Under the pieces are notes generated by a model. It made no database searches. It was not told the origin of the DNA and worked only from the letters and a program-made list of their open reading frames with translations. Positions 20,319-29,800 of a stretch of DNA of 47,196 bases are shown piece by piece. The position numbers and the translations under genes were made by a program. How positions within the stretch are numbered: the stretch's first letter is position 1; each line of letters opens with the position of its first letter. Source of the DNA: Gammaproteobacteria bacterium (GTDB lineage Bacteria; Pseudomonadota; Gammaproteobacteria; Steroidobacterales; GCA-2729495); the NCBI GenBank assembly GCA_029245525.1, contig JAQWPD010000101.1:1-47196 (forward strand). Reading direction: 5' to 3'.

Positions 20319-20635
20319 AGGCTCTTCTCCAAGAATTCCTCTAGCTGCTTCTTGGATACCGCACCTACCTGCTGAGCCTCAACAACACCGTTCTTAAACA
20401 GAATAAGTGTCGGAATACTCCGAATGCCGAATGCCTGTGGCGTTTTCGGGTTTGCATCGACATCAATCTTCGCAATATTGACCCGTCCTGCATACTCGGG
20501 GGCCAGCTCTTCAAGAATTGGACCAATCATTTTACAAGGACTGCACCACTCTGCCCAGAAATCGACAAGAACGGGAACCTCTGACTCAATGACGTCAGAC
20601 TGAAAACTACTATCGCTTACGTGCGCTATGCTCAT
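20315..20635 (-). CDS. trxA: Thioredoxin 1
   Basis: General cytosolic disulfide reductase and probable electron source for DsbD. 106 residues. Active site WAEWCSPCK (C31, C34): the second position is Ser where most thioredoxins have Gly (CGPC), a mild and tolerated change. Cis-proline is in SIPTLILF. First gene of trxA-rho, whose frames overlap by four bases, and divergent from rhlB with a 412-base gap, the same neighbourhood as in E. coli. Confidence 0.97.
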   Translation of the reverse strand: MSIAHVSDSSFQSDVIESEVPVLVDFWAEWCSPCKMIGPILEELAPEYAGRVNIAKIDVDANPKTPQAFGIRSIPTLILFKNGVVEAQQVGAVSKKQLEEFLEKSL

Positions 20636-21047
20636 ATTTCACTTTCGCTATATAAAATTTGGGAAATTATTGGGAGGTTTATAAAGTATTGATAAAAAAT
20701 GCGGTATGTTGAATTTTGCCGGGAAATCGGCATGGGCTATACGCCCTGAGTGTCAATTAGCTGCTTAAGCCAGTGTCTCCCCACAAAGACACACCCAAAC
20801 AGTCACCTAAATCTTCAGAAGAATTGCTATAACGTTTTATTGCGCTACTAATGAAGGTTTGCGTCGAATCAGGCACAATGCACTGCGATCTAGGGTTTGG
20901 GCTTTAAAATATAACCCAACACAGGTCGTGTTCTGGCTCTTCGATTCGGTTGGTGCGGTTAAAACCGCAAGTCGTTGTCTAATTTGACCCCTTCCAGAAC
21001 AATATTGCAAGTGCTATTGGCACTTTTTAAGGGAATACTGCAACACC
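20636..21047. other. Non-coding divergent control region trxA / rhlB
   Basis: 412 bases without a credible gene. It must hold the promoters for trxA (minus) and rhlB (plus), but I cannot fix them with confidence. Two RNA hairpins lie in the putative rhlB leader: TGCGGTT-AA-AACCGCA at 20954-20969, and AAGTGC-TATTG-GCACTT followed by TTT at 21009-21028, the latter only 20 bases before the rhlB start and shaped like a weak terminator. Confidence 0.5.
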
Positions 21048-22337
21048 ATGAGTGAATCAAAAACCCAAGAAGCAGGTATCAGCTTCGCTAGCCTCGACCT
21101 TCCTGAACAACTTCGGGCAGGTATCCGCAAAACGGGGTTTACCCATTGCACACCGATTCAAGGGCAAACACTGCCCATTGCACTCAGTGGTAAAGACGTT
21201 GCGGGTCAGGCGCAAACAGGCACAGGGAAAACAGCCGCGTTCCTGATTGCTACATTCAGCCATTTGTTACGCAATGCTCTACCTGCCGACCAAGCAACGA
21301 CAAAAAATCCACGCGCTGTGATTCTTGCGCCTACCCGCGAACTCGCATTGCAAATTCACTCAGACTGCGGGGCTCTTGGTGCAGCCACCGGCTTACGATG
21401 CCAGGTGGTCTTTGGCGGTGCTGATTACGATAAGCAAAGGGACAAGCTTCAAGCGGGTGTTGATGTGCTAATCGGCACACCGGGTCGATTTATTGACTAC
21501 CTTAAACAAGGCGTATTTAACCTCAATTCGGTTCAGGTTATGGTGCTGGATGAGGCCGACCGTATGTTTGATCTGGGTTTCATTAAAGACATCCGCTATG
21601 TCATGCGCCGCCTCCCACGGGCAGATATGCGGCTTAATCTGCTGTTCTCAGCAACGCTCAATCAAAAGGTTCTCGAACTGGCCTATGAGCACATGAATGA
21701 CCCCGTTTCGGTAAGTATTGAACCGGAAAAAGTGACCGCCGACAAAGTGATTCAGGCTGTCTACTTCCCGGGCAACCATGAAAAACAACGCTTGCTCGTT
21801 AACTTGCTGCGCCAAGTGGATGCGCAGCGAACCATGGTGTTCGTGAACATGAAACACCAGGCAGAAAAAGTTGCGGCACTGCTGTCTGCCAACGGCTTTA
21901 GTGCATCAGCCATATCAGGCGACGTACCACAGAATAAACGTATGCGGATGCTGGAGTCTTTCCAATCGGGCAAACTGGCTATTTTAATCGCCACCGATGT
22001 TGCATCACGTGGCTTGCATATCGATGGCGTCACTCATGTGGTTAATTACGACCTGCCTCAGGATTGCGAAGATTACGTGCATCGAATCGGACGAACTGCG
22101 CGTGCCGGCGCCTCCGGAGACGCCATCAGCTTTGCCTGTGAAAGTTATGCCATGACGATGCCCGATATCGAAAAATACATTGGGTTTTCGATTCCGGTTA
22201 AACCCATCACACCCGAACTTCTGGCCGAAGTCACTGTTCCAAAAATGCCACCCCGCAAGCGCAGCGGAGCATCAAAAGGCGGTGCTGGTGGCCGTGGTAG
22301 ACCGCACAGCGGCGGTGGACAGCACCGCAGACGTTAG
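21048..22337 (+). CDS. rhlB: DEAD-box RNA helicase RhlB
   Basis: ATP-dependent RNA helicase that works with the RNase E degradosome. 429 residues. Q-motif region GFTHCTPIQ, motif I AQTGTGKT (about 58-65), [18 protein letters not shown] (motif II), SAT (motif III), and the second RecA domain with [13 protein letters not shown] and [10 protein letters not shown] (motif VI). The C-terminal 35 residues are Gly/Arg/Lys-rich, as in RhlB. Position next to trxA-rho supports RhlB over RhlE or SrmB. Confidence 0.95.
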   Translation: MSESKTQEAGISFASLDLPEQLRAGIRKTGFTHCTPIQGQTLPIALSGKDVAGQAQTGTGKTAAFLIATFSHLLRNALPADQATTKNPRAVILAPTRELALQIHSDCGALGAATGLRCQVVFGGADYDKQRDKLQAGVDVLIGTPGRFIDYLKQGVFNLNSVQVMVLDEADRMFDLGFIKDIRYVMRRLPRADMRLNLLFSATLNQKVLELAYEHMNDPVSVSIEPEKVTADKVIQAVYFPGNHEKQRLLVNLLRQVDAQRTMVFVNMKHQAEKVAALLSANGFSASAISGDVPQNKRMRMLESFQSGKLAILIATDVASRGLHIDGVTHVVNYDLPQDCEDYVHRIGRTARAGASGDAISFACESYAMTMPDIEKYIGFSIPVKPITPELLAEVTVPKMPPRKRSGASKGGAGGRGRPHSGGGQHRRR

Positions 22338-22374
22338 GCCGTTTGTGACGTTCGAGGGGACTGGGTCAAATAAG

Positions 22375-23076
22375 TTACGGGGCGCTCGTTGTCTTTGGGC
22401 CTAATAAGTCGTCAAGGCTGTGCACCGACGCAAAGTCTTCAATCGTTCGGGCGGGCACCCCTGTGTCAGGACGCTCAACCGCCACCACTCGATTAATCCC
22501 ATAGTCTCTCGCAGCACGCAGCACCGAAAGGCTGTCGTCAACAAACAAGCTTCTGCTGCGGTCGAAACCCAAGCTAGCCTGCAATGCAGGCCAGAATGCC
22601 TCATGCTCTTTCGGATACCCAAACTCATGCGATGTGACCATGCCATCAAAATAATGGTCAAAATCCACCGCGGATAACTTAACCCGCAAGGCTTCCGGAT
22701 GCGCATTTGTCACAAGAATTAAACGCCGATGGCTTTTCTTTGCCGCTGACAAAAAGCGGCGGGTATCTGGTAAAAAGCCCACCTTATGACTAATAGAGCG
22801 TTTGAGCGCCACCATATCCAGGTCCAGCGCTTGGCTCCAGTACTCAAGGCAATACCACTGGAGAGTGCCCTCTTTCGCGGCAAAAAGTTCAAAGAGCCTG
22901 GTACGGGCATCAGCCTCAGAGATATTGCGCTTTAACGCTATACGAGCTGGCACCAGCTCTCGCCAAAAGTAATGGTCAAAGGCCAGATCAAGCATGGTGC
23001 CATCCATATCAAGCAGGACCGTGTCGCAATGACTCCAATCGACGCTTAGCTGCTTTGCTTTATTTCGCTCAGTCAT
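22375..23076 (-). CDS. yrfG: GMP/IMP nucleotidase YrfG-type HAD phosphatase
   Basis: A cytosolic haloacid-dehalogenase-fold phosphatase; E. coli YrfG dephosphorylates GMP and IMP. 233 residues. Motif I LLDMDGTMLDL (nucleophile D23, acid D25), motif II LVTNAH, motif III Lys in GYPKEHEAFW, motif IV FVDDSLSVL. It is divergent from cysQ, the arrangement seen in many gammaproteobacteria. Substrate assignment is by family and context only. Confidence 0.88.
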   Translation of the reverse strand: MTERNKAKQLSVDWSHCDTVLLDMDGTMLDLAFDHYFWRELVPARIALKRNISEADARTRLFELFAAKEGTLQWYCLEYWSQALDLDMVALKRSISHKVGFLPDTRRFLSAAKKSHRRLILVTNAHPEALRVKLSAVDFDHYFDGMVTSHEFGYPKEHEAFWPALQASLGFDRSRSLFVDDSLSVLRAARDYGINRVVAVERPDTGVPARTIEDFASVHSLDDLLGPKTTSAP

Positions 23077-23131
23077 TCGGATACTTTACGTCATTCGCTA
23101 TCGATTGTATTTGCTACCAACAGGCTATTCC

Positions 23132-23929
23132 ATGCTGACCAATCTGAAACAACTCATACCCGACATTCTCACTGTTGCACGTGAAGCCGGACAAGATATT
23201 CTGGAGATTTACCGGGGCGATATAGATGTCGAAACTAAGGCAGATGACTCACCTTTAACTGCCGCAGATCGCGCAGCACATAACCGCATTGTTGCGGGAC
23301 TGACGGCATTAACGCCCAGCATCCCGATTCTGTCGGAAGAGTCTGTTGTTATTCCTTATGCAGAACGTTCAAGCTGGAAGGAATATTGGCTTGTCGACCC
23401 ACTTGATGGCACCAAAGAGTTCATTAAAAAAAATGGTGAGTTCACGGTAAATATTGCGCTGATTCAAGGGCATCAGGCTGTGCTTGGGGTAGTGCATGTT
23501 CCGGATAAAAACACCGACTACTATGGCTGTACTGAAACGGGCTCATTTATCCAACATGCGGGCGAAGCGCCCATCACAATTTGCGTAACGACGCCGGCGC
23601 CATCCCCCGTGCGCGTCGTTGGCAGTCGCTCGCACCGCGGTGAACTTGTTGATGCCTACCTGGAAAAGCTGGGCTCTCATGTAATGGTGTCAATGGGCAG
23701 TTCGCTAAAGCTGTGCCTGGTCGCAGCAGGCGAAGCGGATGTCTATCCGCGCCTCGGCCTTACCTCAGAATGGGACACTGCCGCCGCACAGGCTGTCGTT
23801 GAGTGTGCAGGTGGCAGCGTTATCAACCTTGATGGTAAACCACTGCTGTATAACGCGAAAGCAGATATTCTGAACCCCCATTTTATTGTGTATGGCGACG
23901 ACTCTAAAGACTGGACCCGCTATCTATAA
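23132..23929 (+). CDS. cysQ: 3'(2'),5'-bisphosphate nucleotidase CysQ
   Basis: Hydrolyses PAP (and PAPS) to AMP, clearing a by-product of sulfate assimilation at the inner membrane or in the cytosol. 265 residues from ATG 23132 (MLTNLKQLIPD); an in-frame TTG at 23105 is less likely because the ATG has AGG at a normal distance. Inositol-monophosphatase-fold metal ligands: LSEES (about 71-75), DPLDGTKEF (about 90-98) and EWDTAAAQAVVECAGG near 214. Typical length. Confidence 0.95.
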   Translation: MLTNLKQLIPDILTVAREAGQDILEIYRGDIDVETKADDSPLTAADRAAHNRIVAGLTALTPSIPILSEESVVIPYAERSSWKEYWLVDPLDGTKEFIKKNGEFTVNIALIQGHQAVLGVVHVPDKNTDYYGCTETGSFIQHAGEAPITICVTTPAPSPVRVVGSRSHRGELVDAYLEKLGSHVMVSMGSSLKLCLVAAGEADVYPRLGLTSEWDTAAAQAVVECAGGSVINLDGKPLLYNAKADILNPHFIVYGDDSKDWTRYL

Positions 23930-23955
23930 GGCGGCTGATGCCCTCAGCGCGTTGC

Positions 23956-23984
23956 TTGGGAGAGCCATGAAAGACTGATAGAAT
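23956..23984 (+). promoter_or_regulatory. Putative sigma-70 promoter of the DUF465 gene
   Basis: TTGGGA, 17-base spacer, TAGAAT, inside the 197-base gap after cysQ. It predicts a start near 23991 and a leader of about 135 bases for the small gene at 24127. Assigned by inspection only. Confidence 0.4.
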
Positions 23985-24126
23985 GCTCTGAAACAACCGG
24001 CAAAGGTGCTGCAAAAACAGCTGCACCATAAAGATGCTCGGTAAGACCGGCTCAAATACCCGGCAGCTGGATACCCCAAGCAATTAACGCTGATGCAGCA
24101 TAAGTGACGGCAATGATTATAAATTT

Positions 24127-24342
24127 ATGAGTAATAACGTCGAAACCACCGTATTCCGTGCCCGGGCTCGCCTTAAAGAACTCCGAGTTGCGCATCATGA
24201 TCTTGATACATCTATTCACGAGCTATCAACCGATCCGAATATCGATTTGCTAAAGATCAAGCGCCTGAAAAAACAAAAACTCCGCATTAAAGACATGATT
24301 GTTCGCATTGAAAGCCAGTTAATTCCTGACCTCAATGCGTAA
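24127..24342 (+). CDS. DUF465 (YdcH-type) small helical protein
   Basis: 71 residues, of unknown function. The body LKELRVAHHDLDTSIHELS, then IDLLKIKRLKKQKLRIKDMI, is the DUF465 pattern: two helices, likely a coiled-coil hairpin, strongly charged and basic in the second helix. No signal peptide or membrane segment. It stands alone between cysQ and the presumptive small-RNA region, with its own candidate promoter. The annotation is by family resemblance and says little about its job. Confidence 0.85.
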   Translation: MSNNVETTVFRARARLKELRVAHHDLDTSIHELSTDPNIDLLKIKRLKKQKLRIKDMIVRIESQLIPDLNA

Positions 24343-24455
24343 CTGCTCGAATGCTTGAGCCTCTCGTCCGCCACCGTGCCCAGCTGCATGTCGGAAATCC
24401 ATACAGATAAAAAAACTTATAACAAGTTGTTTTTATAAACCAATTTAGCGAACTC

Positions 24456-24471
24456 TGTGACGTCCATCACA
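24456..24471. promoter_or_regulatory. CRP/Vfr-type binding site
   Basis: TGTGA-CGTCCA-TCACA, a perfect match to the CRP core with the correct six-base spacing. The site lies 114 bases after the DUF465 stop and about 190 bases upstream of the sigma-54 promoter. A second inverted repeat, CATCAC-AATA-GTGATG (24465-24480), overlaps it. What it regulates is not clear. Confidence 0.55.
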
Positions 24472-24655
24472 ATAGTGATGTGCCAACATGTCGAAAAAAA
24501 AGACAATGTGCCAAAACTATCCGGTATTGCCACCGCTAGCGCAGAGCATAACGAACAGTCACGATGCATCGGTGGCGAAAAATAGTGAGACCGGTATCAC
24601 ATTAATTCCGTGGTTTTCCAACTTTAGTTAAATTGAGGCAATTACGAGATTTGGC

Positions 24656-24671
24656 TGGCACGCATTCTGCA
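24656..24671 (+). promoter_or_regulatory. Sigma-54 (RpoN) promoter
   Basis: TGGCACGCATTCTGCA: GG at 24657-24658, exactly ten bases, GC at 24669-24670. It differs from the consensus TGGCACG-N4-TTGCA at a single base. No protein gene follows in this direction; the next feature is a terminator 100 bases on. Predicted start near 24682. Confidence 0.75.
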
Positions 24672-24681
24672 AGATACAAGT

Positions 24682-24796
24682 GACACTAAAACTCTAATAA
24701 TAAGAAGGTTTGGTCAGAACCTCGTGATTCGCTCTATGGGGTTTTAGTTCGTCCGTTCCGTGCCTATAAAACCCGCCGTCAGGCGGGTTCTTTTTT
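24682..24796 (+). ncRNA. Candidate sigma-54-dependent small RNA (about 115 nt)
   Basis: Bounded by a near-consensus sigma-54 promoter and a strong intrinsic terminator, with no ORF longer than seven codons between. Internal features: an A-rich single-stranded stretch AATAATAAGAAGG (24696-24708), which reads as four ARN triplets, the type bound by the distal face of Hfq and similar to the AANAANAA motifs used by Crc/Hfq; a small hairpin AGGTT-TGGTCAG-AACCT just after it; and the terminator stem. The layout recalls RpoN-controlled RNAs such as CrcZ, NrsZ or Qrr, but I see no sequence identity with any of them. The exact 5' end is inferred from the promoter. Confidence 0.6.
24770..24796 (+). terminator. 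Rho-independent terminator
   Basis: AACCCGCC, loop GTCA, GGCGGGTT, C, then six T. An 8-bp stem with a U-tract on the plus strand; on the minus strand TTTTAT follows, so it can also end the transcript of the hydrolase gene at 24831. Confidence 0.9.
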
Positions 24797-24830
24797 ATCT
24801 CGACCACAAAAACACAGTTAAGAATAAAAA

Positions 24831-25352
24831 CTAGCCTTTTGCATGACCAACTAAGAACTGCTGAAACAAAATCTGCAGCCGCGCTAAACTATCGGCATCA
24901 CCAAGACCATGGTCACCTGCCAAAAGGGCAAAACGCGCCCGGGTTTCCAACGCAAACCGCAAAGCATTTCGATACGGTATAACCTCATCACGCCAGCCAT
25001 GAACAAGGGTTGCTGAGCAGCGCAATGGCAGCGGGTTAAATGCCTCATAGCCCGGCACATAAATTGCGGTGGCTATCAAAAACACGCCAGCAACAGCAAC
25101 GCGGTGTGCGACCGCGGCACTGACTGCGGCACCCATACTGCTGCCCACAAGCAATACCGGCATGGTTTGTTGCGTGCACCATAAAAACAGCTTGTCGATA
25201 CGCTCTGCGGGATCATCGATACCACGATAATCAAGTGATTCAACACACCACCCTGCCTGCTCAGCCAGCGGCATTAACCTTCTGATTTTTGTGCCGTCCG
25301 GGCCGCTCTCCTGACCATGAGAAAAGCAGACGATTCCTCGTTGTGAATTCAT
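24831..25352 (-). CDS. Small alpha/beta hydrolase
   Basis: 173 residues, no signal peptide, so cytosolic. It is a minimal hydrolase: FSHGQESGPDG oxyanion loop near the start, nucleophile S72 in GSSMGA, acid D122 in HGWRDEVIP and H148 in GDHGL, a complete triad. The size and the HG-x-ESGP loop resemble the YqiA/RBBP9-like esterases; substrate unknown. It starts three bases after the symporter stop and is therefore the second gene of that operon, perhaps acting on an imported ester or lactone, but that is only inference. Confidence 0.8.
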   Translation of the reverse strand: MNSQRGIVCFSHGQESGPDGTKIRRLMPLAEQAGWCVESLDYRGIDDPAERIDKLFLWCTQQTMPVLLVGSSMGAAVSAAVAHRVAVAGVFLIATAIYVPGYEAFNPLPLRCSATLVHGWRDEVIPYRNALRFALETRARFALLAGDHGLGDADSLARLQILFQQFLVGHAKG

Positions 25353-25355
25353 ACA

Positions 25356-26777
25356 TTACACATCGGTTTCAGTCCTTTCACGACCAAACCAAGCCACCGC
25401 AAAAGCCACCACAAATGGCACCACACGCTCCACAATATCGCCCGGGGTATTCGGCATCCAATTAAAGACAACGGTTAAACCAAAACCCAGCCACAGACTT
25501 ACCAGAGCCGACCTACGACGAACGCGCACATTCATAACAAACAGCAGCACCATGGGGCCGAATGCTGCACCTAATGCATGCCAGGCAAACAGTACCCGGT
25601 CAAAAATTGACGATGGCAGGAACAAAGAAATTGCGCAGGCAATAATCGTGACCAATGTCACCACAACGCGCGAGTTGGTCAGTACTTTGCTATGAGCACG
25701 GCTGTCTGTAAGATTCCAGTCACGCGCAATAGATGATGCTGCCACCAGCAGCTGGCTGTCGGCTGTCGACATGATTGCGGACAATACACCGGCGATCATC
25801 ATTCCAGCTATTACCGGCGGCAGCAGCTGCTGGGTTGCATGAAAAAAAATCTGCTCTTCATTGCCCGTAATCGGAAATAATACCCGCGCTGACCAGCCAA
25901 GAACTAGCATGCCGCTAAACACAATAGATGCCCAGCCAACAGCAATGATTCTGCCCTGACGCAAACTCTCATTATCCTTAATAGCCATAAAACGGTTTAC
26001 CACATGAGGCTGACCCATATACGCGACACCCGGACTCAGCATGCCGAAGACAAAACCCACCGCGGCAAGGCCGCTGTACTTGCCAGTAAAACTGAGAAAA
26101 ACCTCATCCTCCACAGCGGCCATGCCGGCCCATAAACCTGCAAATCCGCCGACTTCCATCAGGCACAGCACCGGTAATAAGGCGGCCACTGACACCATCA
26201 GCAAGGCTTGCACGGCATCGGTAACTGCAACGGCCCAAAAGCCACCTATAAGCGTGTATACCAGCACGATGGCAGCACCAAAAAGGATGGCCACGGTCGG
26301 TGCCATACCGAAACTGCTGGAGAATGCGAGACCGGCGCCTTGAAACTGCGCCGCAATGTAGAACATAAGACTAACCAGAACTATGATTGCAGCAGAACGG
26401 ATCACCGCGTTGCTGCCATCACGTTCGAAGCGACCAAATAAAAGTTCGGACAAAGTCACAGCTTCGTCTCGTTCGGTTGCCTGTCGCAGACGCGGCGCGA
26501 TATAGGACCAACTGAACAAATAACCGCCGAGTACTCCCGGCAAGAACCAGAAAGCCTCCATACCCACAGCATAAGCGGTGCCACTGACACCCAATAATGA
26601 CCATGCCGATGACGAACTGGCCGACGCACTGAGGCTCGCAACCCATGGCCCAAGCTGACGACCACCGAGGAAGTAATCGTCCTGATCGGTGGTGCGCTTT
26701 TGCGCCCAGACACCAATCATTACCAACACAATCATGTAAGCAATAAGCGTTATCATGATCCAAAAAGAATCAGTCAT
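25356..26777 (-). CDS. Sodium:solute symporter (SSS family, PutP-like)
   Basis: Sodium-driven uptake of a small organic solute across the inner membrane. 473 residues from ATG 26777 (MTDSFWIMITLIAYM); an upstream in-frame GTG at 26846 would add an implausible N-terminus. About 12-13 hydrophobic segments. Family features: DDYFLGGRQLGPWVASLSASASSSSAWSL is PutP-like in its first part (the FLGGR motif near residue 36 and the Ser-rich helix 2 that lines the sodium site), and GVLSAIMSTADSQLLVA carries the SSS signature. It is divergent from 5-oxoprolinase, so 5-oxoproline, proline or a hydantoin is a reasonable substrate guess. Confidence 0.88.
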   Translation of the reverse strand: MTDSFWIMITLIAYMIVLVMIGVWAQKRTTDQDDYFLGGRQLGPWVASLSASASSSSAWSLLGVSGTAYAVGMEAFWFLPGVLGGYLFSWSYIAPRLRQATERDEAVTLSELLFGRFERDGSNAVIRSAAIIVLVSLMFYIAAQFQGAGLAFSSSFGMAPTVAILFGAAIVLVYTLIGGFWAVAVTDAVQALLMVSVAALLPVLCLMEVGGFAGLWAGMAAVEDEVFLSFTGKYSGLAAVGFVFGMLSPGVAYMGQPHVVNRFMAIKDNESLRQGRIIAVGWASIVFSGMLVLGWSARVLFPITGNEEQIFFHATQQLLPPVIAGMMIAGVLSAIMSTADSQLLVAASSIARDWNLTDSRAHSKVLTNSRVVVTLVTIIACAISLFLPSSIFDRVLFAWHALGAAFGPMVLLFVMNVRVRRRSALVSLWLGFGLTVVFNWMPNTPGDIVERVVPFVVAFAVAWFGRERTETDV

Positions 26778-26891
26778 TTGTAAAGGCCATCCTCGAAAAC
26801 CTACTGAAGCATCGCAAATTTGAACAGCAGCGGCAACACGAACCAATCATTATGGCCGATACAATACAATGCCAACTCTCCACTGACATAC

Positions 26892-29800
26892 ATGAAATCA
26901 ATGAGCAATAACTGGCAATTCTGGATTGATCGCGGCGGCACATTCACCGATGTGATTGCCCGCGAGCCCTGCGGAAAACTGCGTATTCAAAAACTGCTGT
27001 CAGAGAACCCATCGATGTATCACGATGCTGCTGCCGAAGGCATTCGCCGTTTTCTTAGCAGCGCAGATCAACCACAGATCAGTTTTATTAAGATGGGTAC
27101 AACTGTTGCCACGAATGCGCTGCTCGAACATGCCGGCGAGGCGACAGCATTGATTACGACCCGCGGCTTTGCAGATGCATTGAAAATTGGCAACCAGAGT
27201 CGTCCGGACATTTTTGCGCTCAATATAATAAAGCCGCCGTCGCTCTATGATGCGGTATTTGAAGTCGATGAGAGGGTTTCTGCCGATGGCACCGTCCTCC
27301 AGAAGCTTGATGAAACTGCAGCATATGATGTTTTGAAAGTCATATCTGCTAGCGGCATTCGCAGTATCGCTATATGTTTGCTGCACAGCTATCTGTTCCC
27401 CCGGCATGAACACCGACTGCTTGAAATGGCGCAGGAAGCCGGGATTCATAATGTCTCTGTGTCGCATCAACTAAGTGGCCTGCAACGGTTTATCAGTCGG
27501 GGGCAAACAACCGTAGTCGATGCCTACGTCACTCCGGTGCTCAGAAAATACATTAAAAGTTTTCAGCAAGCACTGGCGGCTAACAAACATGCGTCAGCAA
27601 ATTTTTTAATGATGCAAAGTAATGGCGGCATGGTTGCCGCCAATAAGTTATCCGGCAAAGACAGCATTCTCTCAGGTCCGGCAGGCGGCATGGTGGGTAT
27701 GGCAGCCGCAGGCCGGCGCGCTGGTCTGACGCGCCTTATCGGCTTTGATATGGGCGGCACATCCACTGACGTATCGGTGTATGACAACGGGCATGAGCTC
27801 AGTCGGGAAACCGAAATTGGTGGCCGCTTTATTCAAACGCCGATGATTAACATTCACACCATTGCTGCTGGCGGCGGCTCTGTGCTCAGCTACGCAGACA
27901 GCCGCTTGCAGGCAGGCCCCGATTCAGCCGGGGCTTTCCCTGGCCCATTGTGCTACTTGAACAAGGGCCCGCTAACGGTTACCGATGCCAATGTTCTTAT
28001 AGGACACATACAAACCAGCACCTTTCCGGCTGTATTTGGTCCTTCGGGCAGCCAACCCTTAAGCATTGACAGCGTTAAAGGCGCTTTCGCCGCACTAACA
28101 CGAACCATCAATTCCTCTAAGGGATTAAGATATACACCAGAACAAACGGCCTGCGGATTCATCCGTGTTGCTAACGAAAACATGGCCAATGCAATACGTC
28201 ATATTACCGGCCAACAAGGAAAGAGCCCTGCGGACTTTACTCTGTGTTGCTTTGGTGGCGCTGGCGGGCAGCATGCGTGTGCTGTAGCAGAACTGTTGGG
28301 TATCAGGCAAATCCTGATTGACCCATTTGCGAGCGTACTGTCAGCCTATGGTATTGGAATTGCCCCGGTCAGCCGGGTTAAACAGCTGACCGTTAACCTG
28401 CCCGTGGTGGGCGGCGATGAGCAACTTGCAGCAACAATCGACCAGCTCCGAGCTGAGTGCGAAGCTGCATTACCCACTCACGATATCGATCCAGCAACAC
28501 TCCAGTCAGTGGTGCGTTTGTTTGTTAAAGTCAGTGGCAGCGATAATGCCATTCCTATAAAACCCGCTGCGCTTCAAGACTTGGGGAGGGATTTTGCTGA
28601 TGCACACACACAGCGGTTTGGTTTTCGTCCATCAGTCGATGCCATTCTTCTAATAGACAGCATCGAAATCCAAACAACCGCAGAAACCTTAGCCGCTACG
28701 GTGGGCACTCTGGAAACAGAGGCATTAGCGAATGCCCCAAGCACGGCCGAGGTTTATCTCGATGATCAATGGCAGACCATTCAATGCGCCACTCTAGAAT
28801 CCATTGTCGGTGGCACAGAAATCGCGGGGCCAGCGCTAATCGTTGAGGCCAACTCAAGCGTCATGCTGCCTCGGGGCTGGACAGCCCAAGTAAATCAAAG
28901 CATGCAGCTGCTGCTCAACCAGCATGAAGCTCGTTCAAAGACCATTACTAACCCCGCAGAAGCAGACCCCGCATTACTTGAAATATTTAATCGACGCTTC
29001 ACGCATATTGCGGCTCAAATGGGTGATGCACTGCAAGCATCCGCGCGCTCAACCAATATCAAAGACCGGCTAGACTTTTCCTGTGCCATATTTAATAACA
29101 GGGGCGAACTGATCGCTAATGCACCTCATATACCGGTTCATCTCGGCTCGATGGACAGCTGCGTGCAGGCCTTATTAGAGCAACACCGCAGTGACTTTAT
29201 GCGAGGTAACAGCTATATCAGCAATTCGCCTTTCTCAGGCGGCACCCACTTGCCCGACATCACCGTTGTGTCCCCGCTACTGGATAACATCACCGGCGAA
29301 ATTCAGTGCTTAATTGCATCGCGTGCGCATCACGCCGATATCGGTGGCATAAGTCCCGGATCAATGCCGGCCCATAGTCACTCGATTTCAGAGGAAGGTA
29401 TTATCTTTGACGGCTTTTGTATTGTCAGTGATGGTGTGATGCGTGAACAGGCTTTGCGCGAACACCTGACCACAGGACCGCGATCAGCCAGAAACCCCGA
29501 GCAGAATATTGCCGACCTAACGGCCCAACTGGCGGCCAACGCGCAAGGCCAGAGACTCTTTAAAAACCTGCAACATGAGATGGGCACTGCGACTGTGACC
29601 CACTATATGGAGCATGTGCTCGACAATGCCGAACAGGTTATTCGCAAGGCGATACAAGGTCTGAGCGGGGGCAGCTACAGCTATGAAATGGATGGCAGTG
29701 AGGTGATCAATGTCGACGTGCATATCGATCACAGCCAACGCTCGGCAACCATAGATTTCAGCGGCACATCTCCGCAGAGCGCAACTAACTTTAATGCCCC

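Noticed and set aside
24682-24796. A Qrr or CrcZ homologue by sequence
   Set aside because: Promoter class and layout are similar but I see none of the conserved Qrr core nor the multiple CA motifs of CrcZ, so no name is given.
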